This document shows positions 8,646 through 17,210 of a stretch of 64,000 nt of DNA, piece after piece. The stretch is taken from NCBI RefSeq assembly GCF_022807975.1, contig NZ_CP094358.1, positions 1,922,001-1,986,000 of the forward strand, written 5' to 3'. The position numbers and the translations under genes are program-made. The first letter of the stretch is position 1; each line of letters starts with the position of its first letter. This stretch comes from Abyssalbus ytuae. Lineage in GTDB: Bacteria > Bacteroidota > Bacteroidia > Flavobacteriales > Flavobacteriaceae. The notes under the pieces are model-generated. The model made no database searches and had not been told where the DNA came from. It worked only from the letters and a program-made list of their open reading frames with translations.

Positions 8646-10088
8646 TTAAAAATTACAACTTGAAATTTCAGTTACCCTCAAAGTATTAACCATACCCTTA
8701 TCCTGAATTGGCATTGCTGCAAGGCTTATCATCATGTCTCCTTCTTCAACAAAGCCTTTTTGGCACGCAATAGCATTTACATCTTCTATTGTCTGGTCAG
8801 TACTCACAAATTTATTATAGTAAAATACCTGAACTCCCCAAAGCAAGCTGAGTTGTGTTAAAATACGCTTGTTAGAAGTGAATACCAATATATGTGCTTT
8901 TGGTCTCCATGCAGATATTTGAAAAGCCGTATAACCACTGTTTGTAAGGGTTGATATTACTTTGGCATTAATTTCATTTGCCATTGTTGCTGCATGATAA
9001 CAAACGGATTTTGTAATATACCTTTTGGTTTTAATGTGTGGGGGTTCTTGTGGCACTTTAATTAAATGAGAATGCTCAACACTTTGTATGATACTTGACA
9101 TTTTTTCAATTACCTGTACAGGATATTTTCCCACCGATGTTTCTCCTGATAACATAACCGCATCTGCTCCATCCATTACCGAATTTGCCACATCATTTAC
9201 TTCGGCCCTGGTGGGTGTAAGGCTGGAAATCATTGTTTCCATCATTTGCGTGGCAATAATAACGGGTATACGTGCTTTTTTGGCCCTAAGAACCAACTGT
9301 TTTTGAATTAACGGAACTTCCTGGGCAGGTACCTCAACTCCCAGGTCACCCCTGGCTACCATTAAACCGTCACAATAAGCTACAATTTTATCAATATTTT
9401 CTACAGCTTCCGGTTTTTCAATTTTTGCTACAACAGGTATTTTAAAATCTGAATTTTCTTTGATAAGTTCCTGCAAATCCATTAAATCCTGACTGTGCCT
9501 AACAAATGAAAGAGCAATCCAATCTACTTGTTGGTTAATAGCAAAAATTGCATCTTTTATATCTTTTTTTGTAAGTGCAGGAAGAGAAATATCTGTATTG
9601 GGAAGGTTCACTCCTTTTTTCGATTTCAAAGGGCCGCCTTGTATAACAACAGCTTCAACTTCCGATTCTTTATTGGTAGAAACCACCTCAAAAATAAGCT
9701 TTCCGTCATCTAATAAAATCCTTTCTCCGGGTTTTACATCTCTGGGAAATTCTTTATAGTTCATATAAACCCTGTCTTTGTTTCCATCAAAAGGCTTACC
9801 TGTAACAAAAGTGATCTTATCTCCGTTATCTACCTCTACTCCTTCTTCCATAACCCCTACACGAAGTTTAGGTCCTTGCAAATCGGCTAATATAGCGGTA
9901 TTAAATCCATATTCTTCATTAATTAACCTGATCATTTTTATCTTCTCTGCAACTCCGTCATAATCAGCATGAGAAAAATTAATCCTGAAAACGTTTACTC
10001 CCGCTTCCATCATATTTTTTAATATTTCTCTAGAACTGGTAGCAGGCCCCAGTGTGGCAACTATTTTTGTCTTTTTATTATTAGGCAT
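8646..10088 (-). CDS. pyk: Pyruvate kinase
   Basis: The 480-residue protein matches pyruvate kinase from end to end: KIVATLGPATSSRE at the start, FRINFSHADYDG, the B domain (residues about 75-170), VVAKIEKPEAVENID with the catalytic Lys, DGLMVARGDLGVE, and the signature VIIATQMMETMI. It turns phosphoenolpyruvate and ADP into pyruvate and ATP in the last step of glycolysis. The C-terminal domain is complete. It is the last gene of the minus-strand run acpP-fabF-rnc-IPExxxVDY-pyk, an order I know as common in Flavobacteriia, and follows the previous gene by only four bases. Confidence 0.97.
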   Translation of the reverse strand: MPNNKKTKIVATLGPATSSREILKNMMEAGVNVFRINFSHADYDGVAEKIKMIRLINEEYGFNTAILADLQGPKLRVGVMEEGVEVDNGDKITFVTGKPFDGNKDRVYMNYKEFPRDVKPGERILLDDGKLIFEVVSTNKESEVEAVVIQGGPLKSKKGVNLPNTDISLPALTKKDIKDAIFAINQQVDWIALSFVRHSQDLMDLQELIKENSDFKIPVVAKIEKPEAVENIDKIVAYCDGLMVARGDLGVEVPAQEVPLIQKQLVLRAKKARIPVIIATQMMETMISSLTPTRAEVNDVANSVMDGADAVMLSGETSVGKYPVQVIEKMSSIIQSVEHSHLIKVPQEPPHIKTKRYITKSVCYHAATMANEINAKVISTLTNSGYTAFQISAWRPKAHILVFTSNKRILTQLSLLWGVQVFYYNKFVSTDQTIEDVNAIACQKGFVEEGDMMISLAAMPIQDKGMVNTLRVTEISSCNF

Positions 10089-10092
10089 TTAC

Positions 10093-10557
10093 TTAAAAAA
10101 TTAAGTTCTTTTTTGATTTAAGTTGGTTTATATCTATTAAATAAGCTGTTATTATTTGGGGCATTTCAATAATCTTCTTTAAAATAAATTTTGATTGTTT
10201 GAATATACCTCCATTGTCTATTTTTAAAAAATAATCAACTTTTTTGTGCTCTGGTATATAATAATTGGTGACTGTTGACATGTCTTTTTTAAACAGATTT
10301 ATTTCATCATTCTCCTGGCTGACTTTTGAAATGTTTGATATTAAATTCCATTTAGTATCATCTATCAAATCTTCCCACTCATATACTGAAAATGAAGCAT
10401 CTGTTATGGATTTTAAATCAAAATCCAATCGGCTAAATTTTGTATTTATATATGAATTTAAGAAGTAAGCTATTCTATAATCTTCCAAAGAACAATGTAT
10501 AGCGATTAAAGTATAAGAATGTTCATCAAAATCTTCTAAAAGTTTGTAGACAGCCAT
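10093..10557 (-). CDS. IPExxxVDY family protein
   Basis: The 154-residue protein carries the family motif IPEHKKVDYFLKI (IPExxxVDY) about two thirds along. The family is restricted to Bacteroidota and has no known function. It is acidic in the middle and has no signal peptide or membrane segment, so it is probably cytoplasmic. The frame can be extended two codons upstream to a TTG, but the ATG at 10557 (MAVYKLLEDF) is the natural start. It sits between rnc and pyk, four bases from pyk, and is probably translated from the same messenger. The constant position next to rnc hints at a role linked to RNA processing or glycolysis, but that is guesswork. Confidence 0.85.
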   Translation of the reverse strand: MAVYKLLEDFDEHSYTLIAIHCSLEDYRIAYFLNSYINTKFSRLDFDLKSITDASFSVYEWEDLIDDTKWNLISNISKVSQENDEINLFKKDMSTVTNYYIPEHKKVDYFLKIDNGGIFKQSKFILKKIIEMPQIITAYLIDINQLKSKKNLIF

Positions 10558-10663
10558 ATACAATTTACATGGAGGCGTAAAGATATAATTCTATTAAAGA
10601 CCAAACAACTTTTAATGTTTCTTTCATCATTTATTTTATTTATTAAAAAACAACTCCCAAAAT

Positions 10664-11404
10664 TTATATTCTTGTATCAATTTTTTTTTGCAGAGCATAA
10701 TATGCTCTTTTTGCTGCCAGTTCTTCAGCTTTCTTTTTTGAAGTTGCCCGGGCTTTTGTAATTATTTTGTCATCAATCTTAAATTTAACGGCAAAATGTT
10801 TTAACTCTTCATTTCCATTATCTTCATACACTTCAAAATTAAAAGACTTTTTTTCTTTCTGGCACCATTCAATAAGCAAGCTTTTATAGCTAATAATCTT
10901 TCCTTCCAATTGTTCTATGTCCACATAAGGTTTAATTACTCTCCTGTCTATAAATTTTTGACAATATGCATAACCCCTGTCCAAATAAATTGCTCCCACA
11001 AGCGCTTCAAAAACATTGCCGTGAATATTATCTCCAAAGTTTTCTTTAGGTATAGAGCTGTTTACATATTTTATAAGATTCAGGTCTCTTCCTAATTCGT
11101 TCAAATGCTCTCTGCTCACTACTTTTGACCTCATCTTTGTGAGGTATCCTTCATCTCCGGAAGGCACTTCTTTAAAAAGATATTCAGATATAACCGACCC
11201 CAACATTGAATCTCCCAAAAATTCCAATCGCTCGTAATTAACCAGATTTCCCTCTTTATCTGTTATTTTTACAGATCTGTGAGTAAAGGCTTTTTTGTAG
11301 AGTTCAATATTTTTAGGTTTAAATCCTAAAATGTGCCTGATTTCTAAAAAAAAATTCCCGCCCTTATCGGGCCGGGAATTGAATATTTTGTGAATGAACT
11401 TCAT
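10664..11404 (-). CDS. rnc: Ribonuclease III
   Basis: The 246-residue protein has the RNase III catalytic domain (ERLEFLGDSMLGSVISEYLF with the conserved Glu and Asp, later GNVFEALVGAIYLDRGY) and a C-terminal double-stranded RNA-binding domain (SYKSLLIEWCQKEKKSF to KKKAEELAAKRAYYAL). It cleaves double-stranded RNA in rRNA precursors and messenger hairpins. The start follows the fabF stop by 18 bases. Unusually, codons 9-20 form a strong GC-rich hairpin followed by a T-run, an intrinsic terminator inside the coding sequence (see separate entry). No later start codon gives a plausible N-terminus, so I keep this start. Confidence 0.96.
   Translation of the reverse strand: MKFIHKIFNSRPDKGGNFFLEIRHILGFKPKNIELYKKAFTHRSVKITDKEGNLVNYERLEFLGDSMLGSVISEYLFKEVPSGDEGYLTKMRSKVVSREHLNELGRDLNLIKYVNSSIPKENFGDNIHGNVFEALVGAIYLDRGYAYCQKFIDRRVIKPYVDIEQLEGKIISYKSLLIEWCQKEKKSFNFEVYEDNGNEELKHFAVKFKIDDKIITKARATSKKKAEELAAKRAYYALQKKIDTRI
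11346..11380 (-). terminator. Intrinsic-terminator hairpin inside the first codons of rnc
   Basis: Read on the minus strand, AATTCCC and GGGAATT pair over 7 bp and GCCC and GGGC pair over 4 bp, with a single bulged G and a GATAA loop. Nine T residues follow, two of them in the stem. It starts 24 bases after the rnc start codon. It could end most acpP-fabF transcripts or act as an attenuator controlled by translation of rnc. Confidence 0.75.
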
Positions 11405-11422
11405 TCAAATCAGAATTGATAG

Positions 11423-12673
11423 CTAATCTAATTTCTTAAAAAGCACACATGCATTATGCCCACCAAACCCAAAAGTATTACTTATGGCCACTTTTACATC
11501 TCTTTTTTGAGCTTTATTAAGTGTAAAGTTCATTTTAGGATCTATTTTCTCGTCATAAGTTTCATGGTTAATAGTTGGCGGCACCACACCATGTTCAATG
11601 GCCAGAATAGATGCTATTGCTTCTACAGCCCCGGCCGCACCTAATAGATGGCCTGTCATGGATTTGGTAGAATTTATATTAATATCGTAAGCATGCTTCC
11701 CGAATACTTCTTTTATAGCTTTAGATTCTGCTACATCTCCTAAAGGAGTAGAAGTACCGTGCATATTAATAGCATCTACATCATTAATATCTATTCCTGC
11801 ATCCTTAAGGCAATTAAACATTACATTTTTTGCACCAAGCCCTTCAGGATGTGGTGCTGTCATGTGATACGCATCTGCTGATAAACCTCCTCCTGCTAAT
11901 TCTGCATAAATTTTGGCTCCTCTGGCTTTTGCATGTTCATACTCTTCAAGAATTAATGCTCCCGCACCTTCACCCAACACAAACCCATCGCGGTTTGCAT
12001 CAAACGGTCTTGATGCTGTTTTAGGGTCATCATTTCTTGTAGAAAGAGCATGCATTGCATTAAAACCACCAATGCCGGCTTCAGTGACTGCAGCTTCCGA
12101 GCCTCCTGTAACAATAATATCTGCATATCCTAACCGGATATAATTAAGGGCATCTATCATTGCATTTGCCGAAGATGCGCATGCAGATACGGTTGTAAAG
12201 TTAGGGCCTCTGAAACCATGTTTTATAGAAATCAACCCAGGTGCAATATCAGCAATCATTTTAGGAATAAAGAATGGATTAAACCTGGGTGTTCCGTCAC
12301 CTTTGGCAAAAGCCATTACCTCTTCCTGAAAAGTTTCCAACCCGCCAATTCCTGCTCCCCATATTACTCCAATTCTGTCTTTATCAATAGAATCGATATT
12401 CAAGTTAGAATCAGTTATGGCCTCGTCAGATGCTACTATTGCATATTGGGTAAATTTATCCTGTCGTCGGGCTTCTTTTTTATCTATGAAGTCCGTAACG
12501 TCAAAATTTTTTATTTCACAGGCAAATTGGGTTTTAAACTTAGAAGCATCAAAGTACGTAATAGGGGCTGCGCCACTTACCCCATTTTTTAAACCGTTCC
12601 AATATTCTGAAAGATTATTCCCTATGGGGGTTAATGCTCCTAAACCTGTTATGACAACTCGCCTTAATTTCAT
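11423..12673 (-). CDS. fabF: 3-oxoacyl-[acyl-carrier-protein] synthase II
   Basis: The 416-residue protein is a complete condensing enzyme: RRVVITGLGALTPIGNN at the N-terminus, the active-site Cys in TVSACASSANAM, the catalytic His residues in NMHGTSTPLGD and KSMTGHLLGAAG, and the final NTFGFGGHNACVLF. It extends acyl-ACP chains with malonyl-ACP in fatty acid synthesis. An earlier in-frame start at 12730 would place the start inside the hairpin after acpP; the ATG at 12673 gives the family N-terminus. It follows acpP and precedes rnc on the same strand. Confidence 0.97.
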   Translation of the reverse strand: MKLRRVVITGLGALTPIGNNLSEYWNGLKNGVSGAAPITYFDASKFKTQFACEIKNFDVTDFIDKKEARRQDKFTQYAIVASDEAITDSNLNIDSIDKDRIGVIWGAGIGGLETFQEEVMAFAKGDGTPRFNPFFIPKMIADIAPGLISIKHGFRGPNFTTVSACASSANAMIDALNYIRLGYADIIVTGGSEAAVTEAGIGGFNAMHALSTRNDDPKTASRPFDANRDGFVLGEGAGALILEEYEHAKARGAKIYAELAGGGLSADAYHMTAPHPEGLGAKNVMFNCLKDAGIDINDVDAINMHGTSTPLGDVAESKAIKEVFGKHAYDININSTKSMTGHLLGAAGAVEAIASILAIEHGVVPPTINHETYDEKIDPKMNFTLNKAQKRDVKVAISNTFGFGGHNACVLFKKLD

Positions 12674-12715
12674 TTGAAAGAATTTAGTTTCTGTAAAAGA
12701 AATTATAAAATACCA

Positions 12716-12753
12716 AAAAAATTTATTCACGCAAAAGCATGAATAAATTTTTT
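12716..12753 (-). terminator. Hairpin with flanking T-runs between acpP and fabF
   Basis: AAAAAATTTATTCA and TGAATAAATTTTTT form a perfect 14-bp stem around a 10-base loop with an inner GC pair. On the minus strand it follows acpP by 19 bases and ends in a T-run. It probably works as a partial terminator that lets acpP be made in excess over fabF, or as a 3' stabiliser of acpP mRNA. The stem is AT-rich, so strength is uncertain. Confidence 0.65.
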
Positions 12754-12772
12754 AGTTTTTTGTTTATATAAA

Positions 12773-13006
12773 TTACTTTGCTTCCTCTATATATTTTATT
12801 GCTTGACCTACTGTAGCAATATTTTCAGCTTGATCGTCCGGAATTTGAATATCAAATTCTTTTTCAAATTCCATAATTAACTCAACAGTGTCTAGTGAGT
12901 CAGCGCCTAAATCGTTAGTGAAGCTTGCTTCCGGCACTACTTCGTTTTCATCTACACCTAATTTGTCTACGATAATCGCTTTTACTCTTGATGCAATGTC
13001 TGACAT
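12773..13006 (-). CDS. acpP: Acyl carrier protein
   Basis: The 77-residue protein is a standard acidic acyl carrier protein. It contains the phosphopantetheine attachment site in [15 protein letters not shown], with the modified Ser in DSL, and the preceding [18 protein letters not shown]. It carries growing acyl chains for fatty acid and lipid A synthesis. The frame is open further upstream, but [17 protein letters not shown] is the known family start, and a TAnnTTTG box lies 33 bases before it. It is the first gene of the acpP-fabF-rnc-IPExxxVDY-pyk run and is divergent from purN. Confidence 0.98.
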   Translation of the reverse strand: MSDIASRVKAIIVDKLGVDENEVVPEASFTNDLGADSLDTVELIMEFEKEFDIQIPDDQAENIATVGQAIKYIEEAK

Positions 13007-13038
13007 AATTTTATAAGTTTTAAAATTTAAATTGTTGG

Positions 13039-13046
13039 CAAAAATA
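13039..13046 (-). promoter_or_regulatory. acpP promoter, -7 box TATTTTTG
   Basis: On the minus strand TATTTTTGC fits TAnnTTTG and lies 33 bases before the acpP ATG. No clear -33 TTG at the usual distance was found. Confidence 0.55.
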
Positions 13047-13193
13047 AAAAACTTTAGTTTAAAAAAGTGTTTTAACAATAAAATGTGTTTTTAAAGTTAA
13101 CAATTTTTTTGCTGAAGTAATTCATTTTTACCTTCTCATTGTTAATAATTATTCTTTTTTTTGTGCTGACAACATCTTTATTGTACCTGATTT

Positions 13194-13766
13194 ATGAAGA
13201 GAATTGTAATTTTTGCTTCGGGTTCCGGAACTAATGCTGAAAACATCATACAATATTTCAAAAAAAAGGGCAACGCCAAGGTCGTCGCTGTTCTTGCAAA
13301 CAAGAAGGATGCCAAAGTTTTAGAAAGAGCTAACAACCACAAAATCAGTTCTTTATATTTTAACAGGTTTGCTTTTTATGAAGCGGATGTTATACTAACC
13401 CTCCTTCAGTCCATTAATCCCGATCTCATTGTTCTTGCCGGATTTTTATGGAAACTACCCGAAAATATCATTCATGCGTTTCCAAATAAAATAATAAACA
13501 TTCACCCTGCGTTGTTACCTAAGTTTGGGGGCAAAGGTATGTATGGAATGCATGTGCATAATGCTGTTGTCAAAAACAAAGAAAAAGAAACCGGCATTAC
13601 TATTCATTATGTAAATGAAAACTATGATGAGGGAAATATTATTTTCCAGGCCAAAACAAAAGTGATTCCTGCCGACACTCCCGAAGATATAGCTTCCAAA
13701 ATACATTTGCTGGAATATGAATATTTTCCGAAAACCATTGAAAAACTTTTGAATGAAGAAGTTTGA
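13194..13766 (+). CDS. purN: Phosphoribosylglycinamide formyltransferase
   Basis: The 190-residue protein opens with RIVIFASGSGTNAENII, the phosphate-binding loop of GART. The catalytic signature appears in INIHPALLPKFGGKGMYG, with the Asn-His pair and, further on, the Asp in ENYDEGNIIFQ. It adds a formyl group from 10-formyl-tetrahydrofolate to GAR, the third step of purine synthesis. Length is normal. The end overlaps rnhA by 14 bases. It is divergent from acpP across a 187-base gap. Confidence 0.96.
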   Translation: MKRIVIFASGSGTNAENIIQYFKKKGNAKVVAVLANKKDAKVLERANNHKISSLYFNRFAFYEADVILTLLQSINPDLIVLAGFLWKLPENIIHAFPNKIINIHPALLPKFGGKGMYGMHVHNAVVKNKEKETGITIHYVNENYDEGNIIFQAKTKVIPADTPEDIASKIHLLEYEYFPKTIEKLLNEEV

Positions 13767-14220
13767 TGTACACATATATACTGACGGGTCATCCAGGGGC
13801 AACCCGGGTCCAGGTGGCTATGGCATCATTATGGAATGGGTTGGCAAACCCTACCGAAAAGAATTCTCCCAGGGATTTAAAAACACAACCAATAACCGTA
13901 TGGAACTTATGGCGGTCATTGAAGCATTGAAAAAACTTAAAAACCTCAATACGAATGTTAAAGTTTTTACAGACTCTAAATATGTTGCTGATGCTGTGAA
14001 TAAAGGTTGGGTATTCGGATGGGAAAAAAAAGGTTTTTCCGGAAAAAAAAACCCGGATTTATGGGTAGAATTTCTAAAAAGTTTCCGAAAACATACTGTT
14101 ACCTTTCATTGGATAAAAGGGCACAACGAGCATCCGCAAAATGAACGTTGTGATTTTCTTGCCGTCGAAGCTTCAAAAAAGCCTTTACTAAAAACCGATA
14201 GTGGTTTTGAAAATCAATAA
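13753..14220 (+). CDS. rnhA: Ribonuclease HI
   Basis: The 155-residue protein contains all catalytic acidic residues of RNase H1: Asp in IYTDGSSRGNPGPGG, Glu in NNRMELMAVIEAL, Asp in FTDSKYVADAV, and the final Asp in NERCDFLA, plus the His-containing loop WIKGHNEHP. It removes RNA from RNA-DNA hybrids. The start lies inside the last codons of purN (14-base overlap), so translation is probably coupled. The pair continues no further; a promoter box and a new gene follow about 100 bases later. Confidence 0.96.
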   Translation: MKKFDVHIYTDGSSRGNPGPGGYGIIMEWVGKPYRKEFSQGFKNTTNNRMELMAVIEALKKLKNLNTNVKVFTDSKYVADAVNKGWVFGWEKKGFSGKKNPDLWVEFLKSFRKHTVTFHWIKGHNEHPQNERCDFLAVEASKKPLLKTDSGFENQ

Positions 14221-14317
14221 ATTATTATTTAGTAAATAGAGAAGCGCAAGCAAAAAATAAAATACTGTTTGTGTCTATAACTAGCCAAAGAGAGCCCTTT
14301 CTTGTTTAATTTTTATG

Positions 14318-14325
14318 TAAGTTTG
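14318..14325 (+). promoter_or_regulatory. PfkB gene promoter, -7 box TAAGTTTG
   Basis: TAAGTTTGC fits TAnnTTTG exactly and lies 20 bases before the ATG at 14346. A TTG lies 13 bases upstream, closer than usual. Confidence 0.55.
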
Positions 14326-14345
14326 CAAAAAAAATTTATTGCTGT

Positions 14346-15272
14346 ATGAGCAAACTTATGATTGTTGGAACCGTTGCCTATGACGCTATTGAAACACCAT
14401 TTGGTAAAACAGATAAAATTTTAGGAGGTTCTGCCCCGTATATAGGTCTTGCCGCATCACAATTTGATATAGATTCAGCGATTGTGTCAATTGTAGGTGA
14501 TGATATGAACCGGGAATATCTCAATATGCTCGCCACCAAAAATATTGATGTTTCTTCTATAGAAATTGTAAAAGGCGGAAAAACATTTTTTTGGAGCGGG
14601 AAATACCATAATGATCTAAATTCAAGAGACACCTTAGACACTCAATTAAATACACTGGCTGATTTCAATCCCATAGTTCCGGAAAATTACAAAGATTCGG
14701 AGGTTGTTATGCTGGGAAATCTTCATCCCAACATTCAGTTAAGCGTGATAAATCAGATGAATAAAAGACCAAAATTAATAGTTTTAGATACTATGAACTT
14801 TTGGATGAACCACACGTGGGACGAATTAATGAATGTAATTTCAAAAGTAGATGTAATAACCATTAATGATGAAGAGGCAAGGCAAATGACAGAGGAATAT
14901 TCACTTGTAAAAGCCGCCCAAAAAATACATCAGTTAGGACCAGATTACGTCGTTATAAAAAAAGGAGAACATGGAGCTCTTTTATTTAATAACGGAAATG
15001 TATTTTTTGCTCCTGCTCTTCCTTTAGAAGAAGTTTTTGACCCAACCGGTGCCGGTGACACTTTTGCCGGTGGTTTTGCCGGTTATTTAACAAAAACTGA
15101 TGACTTCTCTTTTGAAAATATGAAGAATGCTATTATACACGGTTCCAATCTTGCCTCGTTTTGTGTAGAAAAGTTTGGAACAAAAAGAATGCAAAACCTG
15201 AAAAAAACCGAAATTTTTGCCAGGTTGCAACAATTTAAGGAATTAACACAGTTTGAAATAGAATTATCATAA
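14346..15272 (+). CDS. PfkB-family carbohydrate or nucleoside kinase
   Basis: The 308-residue protein begins LMIVGTVAYDAIETPFGKTD and contains LGGSAPYIGLAASQF, the N-terminal PfkB substrate region. Near the C-terminus it has DPTGAGDTFAGGFAGYL, the anion hole and catalytic Asp of ribokinase-like kinases. It should phosphorylate a sugar or nucleoside with ATP. The substrate is not clear; the purine genes on both sides make a nucleoside or ribose substrate attractive, but this is inference. A terminator-like hairpin lies directly after its stop codon and before the purF-type gene. Confidence 0.9.
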   Translation: MSKLMIVGTVAYDAIETPFGKTDKILGGSAPYIGLAASQFDIDSAIVSIVGDDMNREYLNMLATKNIDVSSIEIVKGGKTFFWSGKYHNDLNSRDTLDTQLNTLADFNPIVPENYKDSEVVMLGNLHPNIQLSVINQMNKRPKLIVLDTMNFWMNHTWDELMNVISKVDVITINDEEARQMTEEYSLVKAAQKIHQLGPDYVVIKKGEHGALLFNNGNVFFAPALPLEEVFDPTGAGDTFAGGFAGYLTKTDDFSFENMKNAIIHGSNLASFCVEKFGTKRMQNLKKTEIFARLQQFKELTQFEIELS

Positions 15273-15278
15273 TAACGC

Positions 15279-15304
15279 ACCCTGATTTTCGGGGTCTTTT
15301 TTTA
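15279..15304 (+). terminator. Intrinsic-terminator hairpin between the PfkB gene and the purF-type gene
   Basis: ACCCTGA and TCGGGGT form a 7-bp stem (one G-T pair) with a TTT loop, followed by an eight-base T stretch after one C. It ends only eight bases before the next ATG, so the downstream promoter must lie inside or upstream of the hairpin. Confidence 0.7.
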
Positions 15305-15311
15305 TAAATAC

Positions 15312-17210
15312 ATGAGTGACATTATTAAGCATGAATGCGGTATCGCAATGGTTAGGCTCTTAAAACCATTAGATTATTACAGGGATAAATACGGAACTGC
15401 ATTTTATGGCATAAATAAAATGTATTTGATGATGGAGAAACAGCACAACAGAGGACAAGATGGTGCAGGTTTTGCCAGCATAAAATTAAATATGCAGCCC
15501 GGAGAACGTTATATGAGCAGGGTGAGATCTAACCAGCCTCAGCCTATTCAGGATATTTTTAAACAAATAAATGAAAGAATTAACGGGGTTCTAACCGAAA
15601 ACCCTGAATATTCAAACAGTAGTAACGACCTTAAAAAAAACATCCCTTACCTGGGTGAACTTATGCTAGGCCATGTACGATACGGCACTTTTGGAAAAAA
15701 CAGTATAGAAAGTGTACATCCTTTTTTGAGACAAAATAACTGGATGCACAGAAACCTCATAGTTGCAGGAAACTTTAATATGACTAATGTAAATGAACTT
15801 TTCGACAATCTGATTCGTTTAGGACAGCATCCCAAAGAAAAAGCTGATACTATAACGGTCATGGAAAAGATTGGTCACTTTTTAGATGATGCTGTAGCAA
15901 AGCTCTACAAACAGATAAAAAATGAAGGCTATAATAAATTAGAGGCTTCACCCATCATTGCTGAAAGGCTTAATGTTGCCAAAATATTAAAAAAAGCTGC
16001 CAAAAACTGGGATGGAGGTTACGCTATGGCCGGGTTGCTGGGACATGGAGATGCTTTTGTGTTACGTGATCCTGCAGGAATCAGGCCTGCCTATTACTAC
16101 AAAGATGACGAAGTAGTGGTTATTGCTTCGGAAAGGCCGGTTATACAAACAGTATTTAATGTCCCTTTTCATTCTATTGCCGAACTGGATCCTGGTAAAG
16201 CAATTATTATAAAAAAAGAAGGAGATGTGGCAATTAAAAGAATACTGGAACCTCTGGAAAGAAAAGCTTGTTCCTTTGAGCGGATTTATTTTTCCAGAGG
16301 GAGTGATGCCGAAATTTATGAAGAAAGAAAGAATTTAGGAAGACTGTTGTTTCCCAAAATACAGGAAGCAATAAACGGAGATATTGAAAACACAGTATTT
16401 TCATATATCCCCAATACGGCAGAAACCTCTTTTTTTGGCATGGTAAAACAAGCACAGGATTTTCTTAATAAAAAGAAAGAAGAGCTTATTTTAAAAGAAG
16501 GGACTTCTCTAACCAGTGAAAAACTTCACGAAATACTGTCCGTAAGACCCAGAATTGAAAAGGTCGCAATTAAAGATGCCAAATTAAGAACTTTTATAAC
16601 TGAGGATAGCAGCAGGGACGATCTTGTAGCTCATGTATATGACATAACTTACGGTTCGGTAAAGCCTACTGATAATCTTGTAATTATAGATGACAGCATT
16701 GTAAGAGGAACTACCTTAAAGAAAAGTATTTTAAAAATACTTGACAGACTACATCCTAAAAATATTATCGTAGTATCCTCAGCCCCGCAAATAAGATATC
16801 CTGACTGCTACGGTATTGATATGGCAAGACTCGAAGATTTGGTGGCCTTTAGAGCAGCATTAGCATTACACAAAGAAAAAGGATCGTATAATATAGTAGA
16901 AAATATTTACCATAAATGTAAATCTCAGGTGGATTATCAGGATATTGATGTGATCAATGCGGTAAAAGAACTTTACCTTCCTTTTACAGATGAGGAAATA
17001 TCCGATAAAATTGGTCAGCTTCTAAGCCCGCAAGATATAAAAGCAAAAGTTAAAATAATTTTTCAAACGGTGGATAATCTTCATAAAGCATGCCCAAAAC
17101 ATTTAGGAGATTGGTATTTTACAGGAGAGTATCCTACGCCTGGGGGTAACAGGGTAGTTAATCGTGCTTTTATCAATTTTTATGAAGGAAATAAAGAACG
17201 GGCTTACTAA
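15312..17210 (+). CDS. purF: PurF-type amidophosphoribosyltransferase, long Bacteroidota form
   Basis: The 632-residue protein has a class II glutamine amidotransferase domain whose catalytic Cys is residue 9 (IKHECGIAMV), so a short leader peptide must be removed, as in Bacillus PurF. HNRGQDGAG and LGHVRYGTFG are glutaminase motifs. The C-terminal phosphoribosyltransferase domain has the PRPP loop NLVIIDDSIVRGTTLK and SSAPQIRYPDCYGID. It converts PRPP and glutamine to phosphoribosylamine. It is about 130 residues longer than E. coli PurF, with extra segments in the glutaminase half and the C-terminus. A second, shorter PurF may exist elsewhere in the genome, so this could be a paralogue. Confidence 0.85.
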   Translation: MSDIIKHECGIAMVRLLKPLDYYRDKYGTAFYGINKMYLMMEKQHNRGQDGAGFASIKLNMQPGERYMSRVRSNQPQPIQDIFKQINERINGVLTENPEYSNSSNDLKKNIPYLGELMLGHVRYGTFGKNSIESVHPFLRQNNWMHRNLIVAGNFNMTNVNELFDNLIRLGQHPKEKADTITVMEKIGHFLDDAVAKLYKQIKNEGYNKLEASPIIAERLNVAKILKKAAKNWDGGYAMAGLLGHGDAFVLRDPAGIRPAYYYKDDEVVVIASERPVIQTVFNVPFHSIAELDPGKAIIIKKEGDVAIKRILEPLERKACSFERIYFSRGSDAEIYEERKNLGRLLFPKIQEAINGDIENTVFSYIPNTAETSFFGMVKQAQDFLNKKKEELILKEGTSLTSEKLHEILSVRPRIEKVAIKDAKLRTFITEDSSRDDLVAHVYDITYGSVKPTDNLVIIDDSIVRGTTLKKSILKILDRLHPKNIIVVSSAPQIRYPDCYGIDMARLEDLVAFRAALALHKEKGSYNIVENIYHKCKSQVDYQDIDVINAVKELYLPFTDEEISDKIGQLLSPQDIKAKVKIIFQTVDNLHKACPKHLGDWYFTGEYPTPGGNRVVNRAFINFYEGNKERAY

